DNA of 42,657 nt, taken from Clostridiales bacterium (GTDB lineage: Bacteria; Bacillota; Clostridia; Lachnospirales; WQUN01). Every line of letters starts with the position of its first letter. The stretch's first letter is position 1. The position numbers and the translations under genes are program-made. Positions 24,841-34,100 of this stretch are shown here, piece after piece. Where the stretch lies: NCBI GenBank assembly GCA_031269465.1, contig JAISZB010000373.1, positions 1-42,657 on the forward strand. Direction: 5' to 3'. Below the pieces are notes generated by a model. That model was not told the origin of the DNA. It did no database searches and saw only the letters and a list, made by a program, of their open reading frames with translations.

Positions 24841-26328
24841 TTAGAAGCTAGGGGGAGGCGTCAGTATAACTCCTTCACCTGGCTTCACCTGGTGGAATGG
24901 GATGGGAGTCGGTTGCGGGGCGGGGGTGTTTGCGACTCTCTCGAGCGTCGCGTTGTAGGAGTTATCCGGTCCTGAGCCGCTTACGACATTGATGGAGAAT
25001 ACAAGCTCTTTGTAGCCGTCCATTGTGAGCTTTACGTCGTGGGTGCCCAGCTCCAGGCTTATGCTGACCGGAGCCTGGCCTATCAGCGCGCTGTCGATGA
25101 AGACGTTGGCGCCTGACGGAACGGCTGTTATCGTCACTCTTCCAAGCTTCAGCACTTCCTTGAGCTGTATGCTGAGATCCGTGCTTGGCCCCATTACATC
25201 TATGACTTGCTCTACTGGAATATAGCCGTCCTTTTCTACGCGAACCATGTGCACCCCATAGGGCAGAAGAGGGGGTTCAGAGGCTAAATGCGGGTTGCCG
25301 TCCAATATCAGGGTGTAGTTTTGGACATTGACGCTTAGGTTTAATATTCCGGTCTTGACTTGGATGTCCTCCAAATCGACGAAGGTCATGGCGTTCGGAG
25401 TAATTTCAAGATCTTTGATGTAAGGCTCGATATTGTCCCCCTTTACGACGATCCGATGCTGGCCCTCCACAAGAGGAATGGCTTCAAAAAGCTCTTCGAG
25501 AGAAGAGTATATGTCTGTATCGATTTCCACAACGCCGTTGTCGATGAACTCGAGATTCCCGATTCTTACGTATCCATGGCCCTTATTCAAGTTTATGACG
25601 CTTACGGTGTCTCCTATTCCCGATAAAGTTACAACGTCAATTGGGAGAAGCTGGCTTATATCATACGGCTGGCCTTTATTGAGAACCAGAATCTTTTCAT
25701 TGTATCTATAGACATCTGAATTAGTCTCAATTGTGCGCGACTCCAAATCGATGGCTACTTTCGTCCGCATCGGCAAGTTGAAAGCGGAGGAGCTTTTAGC
25801 AAGAGAAATGAGCCTGTTTGAAGAATCCATGCCGGCGTCGACGATGTCGCCTGCGGCGAAATCCTTGAATGTGATGGGATCTCCGTATTTGCTTTTCATT
25901 TCAGTTGAGCTTCTGACGGGAATCAAAGTTTCAGCGGAGCTGACGGCGTCAATGAGTATGATGCTTTCGGTTGCGATGTCAACGCTCTTTATTACGCCGA
26001 CGATGGGCCTCACTTCAGTGACTCCGACTTCAGTCACATTGGGTTGCGATGAAGCGTTCGGCTTTGCGTCGTCTTTTCTGCTGGAAGTGTAAGTATTAAA
26101 CACTATGGCGAAGATAACCATGCAGATGACTACGCCGGAAAATAGCGTGATGATGTAAAAGTAAGCGAAGTGCGATTTGCCATCCTTCTCCTTCTCTTTT
26201 TCCTTCTTGGCGGGGGTAGGCTCCAGAGTTCTTCGATAGCCGTGCTGGATAGTATTGCGCGTTGTTTCATAAACCACGCCGTCATCCTCGCTGTCCGAAA
26301 ACGGATTGTGCGGATCTGTTTTGCTCAC
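24841..26328 (-). CDS. Membrane-anchored PEGA-domain protein
   Basis: 495 residues from GTG 26328 (VSKTDPHNPFSDSEDDG), chosen because AGAGGTGATCAA stands just before it; the longer frame to 26502 has no such site. A charged cytoplasmic N-terminus (PTPAKKEKEKEKDGK) leads to one membrane helix at about 75-100 (YIITLFSGVVICMVIFAIVF). The external part is beta-rich, ending with PEGA repeats: GVHMVRVEKDGYIPVEQVID and GRVTITAVPSGANVFIDSAL, then GTHDVKLTMDGYKELVFSI. A Pro-rich tail closes the protein. PEGA domains occur in surface proteins and next to kinases and may bind the wall. No linked partner is seen. Confidence 0.82.
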   Translation of the reverse strand: MSKTDPHNPFSDSEDDGVVYETTRNTIQHGYRRTLEPTPAKKEKEKEKDGKSHFAYFYIITLFSGVVICMVIFAIVFNTYTSSRKDDAKPNASSQPNVTEVGVTEVRPIVGVIKSVDIATESIILIDAVSSAETLIPVRSSTEMKSKYGDPITFKDFAAGDIVDAGMDSSNRLISLAKSSSAFNLPMRTKVAIDLESRTIETNSDVYRYNEKILVLNKGQPYDISQLLPIDVVTLSGIGDTVSVINLNKGHGYVRIGNLEFIDNGVVEIDTDIYSSLEELFEAIPLVEGQHRIVVKGDNIEPYIKDLEITPNAMTFVDLEDIQVKTGILNLSVNVQNYTLILDGNPHLASEPPLLPYGVHMVRVEKDGYIPVEQVIDVMGPSTDLSIQLKEVLKLGRVTITAVPSGANVFIDSALIGQAPVSISLELGTHDVKLTMDGYKELVFSINVVSGSGPDNSYNATLERVANTPAPQPTPIPFHQVKPGEGVILTPPPSF

Positions 26329-26750
26329 TTGATCACCTCTGATTTCGGGGCGTTTCAAAACGCGCCTTTGGGTAAGCCCGGAAAACGCATTGCGCTTTCC
26401 CGGGCGTGCATATAGAAATATTCCTGAGTTTAAGGAAGCGCTTGAAAACCAACAGGGATTATGCCGGACTTTGGCATAGGCCTGGGACAATCCGGCATTC
26501 AAAGCGCAGCCTGGCGTAAATTTGGTTGACGGGCGTAAGGGCTGCTCTGGGCGCCTGCGCCCGCTTTAGTCAATGCGCAATTTCAAGGGCGGAATTTTTG
26601 CGGTATTCCCTGAAATATAGTTGATTCTATCATAAAACGATAAAATTTGAAAGAGGTTTACTCAAAGCTTCCTGCTATTTTGCCCTGCCCTCAACTTTTA
26701 AGCTGAAATTCCAGCTTGAAAGGCGGATTTTGCTTCTCATCCAATATTGT

Positions 26751-26841
26751 TATACCAAGTTGCAGCCGAATGCGCCATATTTAAAACTTGACTGTCCATT
26801 TTCACTTACGCTAAGCCAAGACCCAGCGCAAATCAGCGTAT
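26751..26841. repeat. Dispersed palindromic repeat, diverged copy
   Basis: ataccaagttgcagccgaatg, cgccatatttaaaacttgac, tgtccattttcactt and gcgcaaatcagcgta match the outer parts; the centre is lost. Confidence 0.65.
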
Positions 26842-26917
26842 TTATATGCTTTATCACACTCGAATCTCATACGGCGCCTGCAGTCAACCGCTCCCGCTGT
26901 ACTCTCAAGCTCCAAAA

Positions 26918-27039
26918 TATACCGCTTTGCAGTCAAATGTATCGATTTTGATGCCTGACTGTCCACTTTCAAAGTGCGAAATGCCGACATCGGCATTTAC
27001 CGGCATCAAAATCGAAACTCTCCAATGCAAAGCAGTATA
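26918..27039. repeat. Dispersed palindromic repeat, well-preserved copy
   Basis: ataccgctttgcagtcaaatg, tatcgattttgatgcctgac, tgtccactttcaaagtgcg, aaatgccgacatcggcattt and the right end catcaaaatcgaaac, then tgcaaagcagtat. It lies just downstream of cca. Confidence 0.85.
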
Positions 27040-27082
27040 GGAGCTTTCAGTGCAATCCAGTTATATGCTCTGAACAAGAAAA

Positions 27083-28327
27083 CTATGATTTTAAGGGCTT
27101 GGGATGCGCCTGAAAGCTAGAAAGCATGCAAAGAAGAGCTTCCCTGTCGTTTAGGCGCGGCTCCTCAAGCACCCGCTCCAAAAGAAAGCTTAGAGCGTCG
27201 CCTATGGCTTTTCCGGAAATGCCGCAATTGAGCGCATCTGTTCCATTGACCTTCAAGTCTTTTCTCGAGAGGGCATCGCCTCGCTTTATGATTTTTTCAT
27301 AAAGCTCTACGGTCGAAGGAAGCGAGGCTTTCTCAGCTTCAGAGCCAAGGATGCCTCTGATGGAGACTATATCAAGGAAATTGCCGGGCAAGGATAAGGA
27401 CAGGAATTTCCTCAATTCATAATTGGAGCAGGGGATCGGCGCCTTTGACCATTTTACCAGCTGTGAGCATTTGCTTATTGAAGCCGCGTCGAACTTCAAA
27501 AATTTCATGGCATTTGACGCGCTGCTGGCAGATCCCTCTGCATTGCGTCCGCAAAAAAGAAGCGCATATGCGAGCGCCGGCTTCTTAGGGCACAGCTTGA
27601 GCCTCTCAGCCGCCAGTTCCAGCTCTTTAAGAGAAGGCCTCGTGGACTCATCCCAAGCGTATTCGAGAAAGCCTCCTGCGATAAGAAGCTTTTCAGGAAA
27701 AGGAGAAAGCAAGAGCTTTGTGAATTCATCCCTTATGCGCTCAACAGAGATATTTCTCAGCCGGGGAGCGTTTTTTTCCATCGACCTTAAAGTCTCATCC
27801 TCAATGAGAAACCCGAGCTGCCCAGAGAACCTGGCGGCCCTCAATATCCTCAGGGCGTCTTCACTGAAGCGTTTGTCAGGGCTTCCAACGGCCCTGATGG
27901 TTTTCATCCTAATATCTTTTTCTCCGAAAAAGGGATCCACGATTCCCTCTTCAGGGTGATACGCTATTGCGTTCATTGTGAAGTCGCGCCGGGCGAGATC
28001 CTCTTCGAGGCTTTTGGTGAATGAGACGCTTTCAGGATGGCGTCCGTCCAAATATTCTCCGTCAACTCTGTATGTCGTGATTTCGTAGGGCGCCCCTGAT
28101 ACAATGACAGTGACGGTGCCGTGGGCGATGCCTGTGTCGTAGGTGCGAGGAAAGCGCGCCTTTATTTGCATAGGTTCGGCGGATGTCGTGATATCCCAGT
28201 CGCTTGGGATCCGACCCATTAAGCAGTCGCGAATGCAGCCTCCGACAACGTAAGCTTCGTGCCCGCGACTGCATAGCGCATCTAGGATATGAAGGACTGC
28301 TTTGGGCAGCTTTATTGATGATTTCAC
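27083..28327 (-). CDS. cca: CCA-adding tRNA nucleotidyltransferase
   Basis: A 414-residue class II tRNA nucleotidyltransferase. The head domain has YVVGGCIRDCLMGRIPSDWD with the GGxxRD motif and the metal-binding DWD. ARRDFTMNAIAYHPEEGIVD and RFSEDALRILRAARFSGQLG follow as the standard neck motifs. It repairs or adds the 3' CCA of tRNA. The start is GTG 28327 without a strong ribosome binding site. Length and motif order are normal. It stands alone on the minus strand. Confidence 0.95.
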   Translation of the reverse strand: MKSSIKLPKAVLHILDALCSRGHEAYVVGGCIRDCLMGRIPSDWDITTSAEPMQIKARFPRTYDTGIAHGTVTVIVSGAPYEITTYRVDGEYLDGRHPESVSFTKSLEEDLARRDFTMNAIAYHPEEGIVDPFFGEKDIRMKTIRAVGSPDKRFSEDALRILRAARFSGQLGFLIEDETLRSMEKNAPRLRNISVERIRDEFTKLLLSPFPEKLLIAGGFLEYAWDESTRPSLKELELAAERLKLCPKKPALAYALLFCGRNAEGSASSASNAMKFLKFDAASISKCSQLVKWSKAPIPCSNYELRKFLSLSLPGNFLDIVSIRGILGSEAEKASLPSTVELYEKIIKRGDALSRKDLKVNGTDALNCGISGKAIGDALSFLLERVLEEPRLNDREALLCMLSSFQAHPKPLKS

Positions 28328-28817
28328 AAAAACTCGCGGATTTTCCCTTCCGCCATTGGGCGGACGAGGGATTTCCGCCCTCCTTTACGCTTGCTTTGCC
28401 GATAGCCCCAATAAAGTATACGGCATGCGGGTATACATTATATACGAATGATCGCCTGGTTTGGTTTAGGTTTGGGCTGCTTCCTAAAAATGAACAAAAT
28501 GTGAGCTCTGGCTGATGATATAGCTGCATCTGCATGATCTGATTGTTTGCCTTATATTATGCATTGAAATAAGCAAAAAAAACATTTAAAATGAAAAAGG
28601 ATTCACTGCTTGAAATATCCGTCCTCATGCCTATGGAGAGAAATTTCTAAGCGCTTCCTGCAATAGCCCTTCTAGCATTCTGGCCTTCACTTTGATTTTT
28701 TACGGCCTTTAGGCTTAAATTGGAAAAATATTGCGATTTGTATTGAATAAATAGCCTGATGGAGATAAACTAATATAGTATATGTTTAGGTCTGGCATAT
28801 TCTAAGGAGGCTGGGAG
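28328..28817. other. Divergent intergenic region
   Basis: 490 bp between cca (minus) and the next plus-strand gene; AT-rich from 28540 on and probably carrying promoters for both. No clear consensus promoter and no repeat copy. Confidence 0.5.
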
Positions 28818-30356
28818 ATGGAGGGGACTCAGTACAGAAAAAAGGCGCCTGCGATTTATTCCATCGTTTTGCTGCTATTCACTGCGCTGTGCGTTTTCGC
28901 ATTGATCTATGGCGAGTATTTTGCTAAGAAGTGGTTTCCGGAGAGATTTTTGGCGCCTGCGCTTTTAAAGCTCAAAGATGACATCCCCGAGATCGATTTC
29001 AAAGAATGCGAGTTCTTTCACGACATTTTAAAAGGCCCTTGGATCCAGTCGGCTGAAGCGACTCTTACCAGCATGACTGTCAACAAGCCTGGCAAGCTTC
29101 TTTGGCTTGATGAGAGCGCGCTGCGCCTCTTCAAGCTTCTGTCCGCGAAGCTGGAGACTCGCGTAGATCCTATAGGCTCCAGGGTTAAGGGAGATCTGTC
29201 TTTGAATATGAATGAAAGCAAGTTGCTGGATTTGAGCGCTTGCCTGACTCAGGCAGAAATAGCATTCAAGTTCTCTCAGCTTACGGATTACTATGTGAGG
29301 ATGAACCCGAAGGAATTCGCAATCGACTGGAACAAATCCTTATTCAGCCAGATTAAGGAGATCGAAGGGGATGAAGCAGATGAAAAGTTTCACAGTAAAT
29401 ATCTGGATTTCATCGAGATAGCTCCTCAGACCCTTGAAAGATTCAGCAGGAAGTGGGAGTCCGACGTGGAGCTGGAAAGCGCTTTTAACGGAGCGGAGAT
29501 TGATTACTCCGGCAAGGTGGAGTATCCCGGAAGGCAGAAGAAAGTGGACGAATACATAATCACGCTGTCAAAGGACTCCATAAATGAATTTTACAGAGCC
29601 GTTGCCGGAGGGTTTGTTTCGCAGCATCAGTCATCTAGCCGTGGGTGGCAGGCTGTAGAGGATTTAATGGATAGGATTGAAGGCTTTGAGTTCACTGAGA
29701 ATGGGATTGTGACTATTTTAGCCGCGGAAGAAGAGGTGCTGGACATACTCTTCGATTTTCCTGCGTCAAACGAGAAGACTTTGCTCTCCAGGCTTAAAGG
29801 TAAGATCGAGCTAAAGGGAGAAAATGGTAGATTCAATGACATAGTGCTTCAAATAGAGGCGTCAGAGGGCGCTGATCTTTACAAAATCGACATCATGAAC
29901 AAGTATGGGAATGAAAGTGAAGGCGTAATAAAAGAAGAGCTTAGGATTACAGTTGACGACGCCAATTCAGGCAAGAAGCTGAGGGAGTGGGCGCTTATTC
30001 TGAATTGGGACAGGCCGCGCCAATCAAGCAATTTCTCAATGAAGCTGGATCTGGACAAGAAGGAAATAAAAAGAACCGAATGGAGCATTAACGGAAACGT
30101 AAAGATGGATGAAGCCGGGAAGACATTAGAGGCTGACTTGGACAGCCTGAAGATAAAGTCAACGGATCCATCAGGCGAACTGTTTGCTGATTTAAAGCTC
30201 AAGTACTATTTGAGCGCGGATAAGGATCAGGATTTCCTTTATGACTCATCAGGCGCCGCGAATATTTATGACGTTTCTGAGGCGGATCTTCTTGACATGC
30301 AGTTTAGGATTATGGAAAATGACGCGCTGAGAAGTGTTTTGAACAATGAGTTTTGA
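28818..30356 (+). CDS. Membrane-anchored protein of unknown function
   Basis: 512 residues from ATG 28818 with AAGGAGG 7 nt upstream. A single membrane helix at about 12-33 (AIYSIVLLLFTALCVFALIY) leaves a large outside domain of about 475 residues. That part is rich in charged, beta-prone stretches (GSRVKGDLSLNMNESKLLDL, EFTENGIVTILAAEEEVLDI, GKIELKGENGRFNDIVLQIE, EWSINGNVKMDEAGKTLEAD). It has no Cys-rich or catalytic motif I can name. The layout recalls clostridial proteins with repeated beta-sheet domains, but I do not assign a family. It is monocistronic and followed by three repeat copies. Confidence 0.85.
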   Translation: MEGTQYRKKAPAIYSIVLLLFTALCVFALIYGEYFAKKWFPERFLAPALLKLKDDIPEIDFKECEFFHDILKGPWIQSAEATLTSMTVNKPGKLLWLDESALRLFKLLSAKLETRVDPIGSRVKGDLSLNMNESKLLDLSACLTQAEIAFKFSQLTDYYVRMNPKEFAIDWNKSLFSQIKEIEGDEADEKFHSKYLDFIEIAPQTLERFSRKWESDVELESAFNGAEIDYSGKVEYPGRQKKVDEYIITLSKDSINEFYRAVAGGFVSQHQSSSRGWQAVEDLMDRIEGFEFTENGIVTILAAEEEVLDILFDFPASNEKTLLSRLKGKIELKGENGRFNDIVLQIEASEGADLYKIDIMNKYGNESEGVIKEELRITVDDANSGKKLREWALILNWDRPRQSSNFSMKLDLDKKEIKRTEWSINGNVKMDEAGKTLEADLDSLKIKSTDPSGELFADLKLKYYLSADKDQDFLYDSSGAANIYDVSEADLLDMQFRIMENDALRSVLNNEF

Positions 30357-30549
30357 TGTCTGGGGCGTTGAGAATGCGCTTGAATGCGACCTGAAAAACG
30401 CTTGCCTTCCTCTCCGGCCAAGGGAAATGAATTATCTCCCTTTTGGCTGCAACTGCTTATTTATAATCAGAAATAAAATCGAAAGATTAGTGCCAATGGC
30501 AAAAGCATATAAAACGCGCTTGATTTGGTTCCGGATTATAACGATTCTT

Positions 30550-30664
30550 TAGTCAAATGCATCTATTTTGGAGCTTGACGATCCACTTTGAAGTCGCGAA
30601 ATGCCAATATCAATCGCGCCCGCTTAATAATCAAGCTTCAAAACAGGAACTTTCAGTGCAAACC
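30550..30664. repeat. Dispersed palindromic repeat, first of three in a row
   Basis: agtcaaatgcatctattttgg, agcttgacgatccacttt, cgcgaaatgccaatatcaat and taatcaagcttcaaaacagg form imperfect arms. Confidence 0.8.
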
Positions 30665-30671
30665 ACAAGCA

Positions 30672-30800
30672 TATACCGCTTTGCAGTCAAATGTACCGAT
30701 TTTGATGCCTGGCTGTACACTTTCAAGGTGCGAATGCTTACATCTGCATTTTGCGCTAATTGTATAATCCGACATAAAAATCGGAACTATCCAAAGCAAA
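30672..30800. repeat. Dispersed palindromic repeat, second of three in a row
   Basis: ataccgctttgcagtcaaatg, taccgattttgatgcctgg, then ttgtataatccgac and aaaaatcggaactatcc. It belongs to the same subtype as 19670 and 35742. Confidence 0.85.
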
Positions 30801-30848
30801 AAACCATGGCTGGACTTTTCAATCCTGAACCAAAATCCATTGGCATTA

Positions 30849-30982
30849 TATACTGCTTTTCATATAAAATTACCTTTTTTGGAGCTGGATTATACAGCCA
30901 GTGCAAAATGCCGAATCGGCATTTCGCACCATTCAATGGATAATCAAGCTCCAAAAAAGGAACATTTGATGAAAAGCGGTAT
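30849..30982. repeat. Dispersed palindromic repeat, third of three, best preserved
   Basis: tatactgcttttcatataaa, accttttttggagctggatt, gcaaaatgccgaatcggcat, then taatcaagctccaaaaaagg and aacatttgatgaaaagcgg followed by tat. Long complementary arms around gccgaatcggc; almost the same as the copy at 10616. Confidence 0.9.
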
Positions 30983-31082
30983 ATCATTAGCATCCCGACG
31001 CTGACTCATGCAATTTGCATATAAATGCGGCTTCACCCCTCAGCCGGATAATTTATTCTTTAACCATCACTAAGGAGTAAAA

Positions 31083-31112
31083 ATGTTCAAAAAAGATAAT
31101 TATATCTATTAG
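31083..31112 (+). CDS. Possible 9-codon leader peptide
   Basis: ATG 31083 has a strong AAGGAG site 6 nt upstream and encodes MFKKDNYIY before TAG. The large gene at 31157 starts 44 nt later and has no good site of its own. It could be a leader that couples or controls translation, or the former start of the large gene after a frameshift. Confidence 0.4.
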   Translation: MFKKDNYIY

Positions 31113-31156
31113 GCACACTGAGGAAAAGAGATTCAACAAGATGATTATGGATTTGA

Positions 31157-34100
31157 GTGATGCAGATGAGAAAATTTGAAGGCTTCGGACTTACTGAACG
31201 AGGATTCAGACATATAGAAAGAAATATTCCGTGTCATGACAGCGCCGGCTATTTTTGCGGGGATAAATTCGCCGCCGCAATTGTAAGCAGCGGACGTGAA
31301 AATGTATGCAGCTTCAGAAGCGGAACAGGCTCTGAAGCCGCCGTCAAGGCATCTCTTAGCGAAGTGGCCGGCTTTATTGCTACTCAGGACAAAATCGTAG
31401 CCGACACTTTCAAGAAATACGATAAAAGCAGGACGACTGACGCTATAGCCGATGTCATCTCTCAGATAGAGAGAAAAATCTATTTAAGCTGGCTGAAATC
31501 CATAAAGCAGCATTTCGCTGATAATCCTCCGACTCAGCAAGAGCAGGCTATACTTGATGGAATGGATATTCTTCCAAATGACATAAGCATGATCTACTCT
31601 TGCACACTGTTGGTGGCAGTTTTGACTAAGAGATTTTCATTCGCCATTCAGATTGGAAATGACAGCTGCGTCTTTATAAGCGAAAGCAATGAAGCGTCTA
31701 TTTTAATCCCTGAGTCCACTTCTGAAGCCAATGCTGTGCTGAGCGAATCGGTCGGCTTTAGGTTTTATTATACCGAACACGCGCCAAAGGGAATTATTGT
31801 TTCTACTTCCGGCGTTTCTGATTCGTACAGGCATGATGATTTCTTAAGGCTGAACGAAAAAGTGTTCAGCTCAATGAAGGTGGATTACAGCTCTGCTTTA
31901 GGAGACTTGAAGAAGTGGTTTCCCGTCATGACTAAAAAAGGGAGCAAAAAGGATCTAGCCATGGCTGGTGTTTACTTCAGCAAGGATCTGCCTCATATAA
32001 GGGGAGATGCGGCTAAAATAGCGGACTCTTCCGAAAAGAGCTCGCGGATTGCCGCCGCAGAGAGCGCTTCTGTAGCTGCCGCAGCTGGGGAAGCTTCTGA
32101 AGAGGCGAGGCAGATAGATGAAAAAACGAAGCCATATGCATTGGAAAGATTCAGCAAGCCATTGGAGATTTCTGATGAAGAGGCTGATTATGGATATAAC
32201 GCTGCTTCCGCAATGGGTAATAATATGCCGGTCATGGCGTCTGGCTTGGTTAAAGCTCCTGTAGCGGCGAAGATACCGGCGCCGGTAAAAATTTGGGAGC
32301 CGGGAGAAATTTTGGAGGAGAAAATGCCCTTAAAAAGCGGCATGAATTTTCAGACGAGAGCGAGACCCGCCACAGGATCTGAATTGGAGCTGACGCCTAA
32401 AGCAGAATGGATTTTTGAAACTGACGCGATGTTGAGGTATACTAAAGATTCTGATAAAATAGGTATTATGCAGCCAGGCAATCAAAAGAACGGCTTTCCT
32501 GCTTTAGATAAAACGCATGAGAAAAGCGGAGTAAATAAGGCTGAAAGCTATAAGGGTGAAAGCTATAAGGGTGAAAGCAAGGCCGAGCCTCCGAATCAGG
32601 ACTGGGAGAAAGATATGCCTCGCAGGATTTTTGATCCTGATGATTTTCCTGATTCTAGTTTAAAGCCAGGCGCAATATTTGAGCCTGTTAAGCCAAAGCC
32701 CCGCAAAGGTGACGTTGATCATGCAAATGTTCCTGACGGAGTTAAGATTAAGCCTGCCGAATCTGATATTTCAGGCGGAGGAGCCCTCCAAGAAGCAGGG
32801 AATGCAGCTTCGATGCAGGAGACCGATTTTGAAGGGGGAAAATCGCCTTATTCCTTTGAGCAAAGAAGCTCAGTCAAGCCGGGTGCGTCATTTGAGCCGA
32901 ACAGGATGGTTTTTGGAGACCCTGGCAGAGTCTATGAAGATGGCAAAGCTCAAAAACAAGCCAAAGGTTTCCAGCCAGTTGAAGCGCTTGAAAAACTTAA
33001 ACATTCTGAGCCTTCAAATAAATCAGACGTTTTTGAGCCGAATCGGATGGTTTTCGGACGGCGAAGATCTAAAAGCGATGCTATTATTAATGAGCATGAG
33101 CTTCCAAAGCCGGATGAATTGCCTAAGACGGAATTGAGCTTTGAACCTGGAAATAATTATGGCGAGGTCAACACAGAATCGCTTGAAAAAGCGATTATTG
33201 ATGAGGAATTTGGCGCAATATCTATAAAGTATGAAAATCTCGACCCAGTTTTTGAACCGGGAAAGGCATCTGAATTATGCAGAGAGCCAGAGCTTTTCCA
33301 GGAATCAAGCGGCAATGCGGAAATTTCCAATGCAAGCTGGCATCATGAGCCCTACGAGGAGTCCGGATCAGGAGGCGGTAAAGACCTTTATGAGGAGCCT
33401 GGCCCAGTCGGCTATCCTGGGCTTTACGAAGAATCCGCCTCAGAGAGGCGTCCTGAAATTGAGAGGTTCGGCTCGGAGGAGCATCCTGGGCGCTGCGAGG
33501 AATCCGCCTCTGAGGAGCGTCCTGAAATCGAGAGCGCCGGTTCAGCCGAGCAGCCTGGGCTTTATGAGCAATCCCCATCAGAAGAGAATCTTGGACTTCA
33601 CAAGCAGACTGATACAGACAAGTTTTCTTGGCTATACGGAAAGTCTGACGCTCTCAGATCTCCAGAACTTAATGAAAAAGCTGACGCAGGAAAACATGAG
33701 GAAATTTACGAGAAAATAGACAAAGATAAATTTTCATGGCTTTACGGGAAATCAGACACAGTGAAACAACCGGAGCTGAGGGAGACATCCATTTCGGAAA
33801 ACAATGATTTCGAGCAAACTCGCTCAGACGAGTTTTCGTGGCTTTACAGGGAATCCGACTCAGGCAAAAATCCAGAAATCCACGAAAAATCCACGGTTGA
33901 GGCTCCTGGAGTTTCCTCTTATGACTTAGGCATATATTCGGGATATCCCGAGAAACCTGAATCGGAAAAATATCCTGAGCATTTCAATGAAACTGAATTA
34001 TATGGCATTCCTGGACAATCCAACCATTCAGACAATGGGAATTCCGCCTTCGCTGATTCGGACAGCGTTTCGAGACATTCCAATGAGCCTGAAACAGACG

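Noticed and set aside
30550..30982. CRISPR array
   Set aside because: The repeats are long, palindromic, diverged and not separated by uniform spacers; no cas genes are present.
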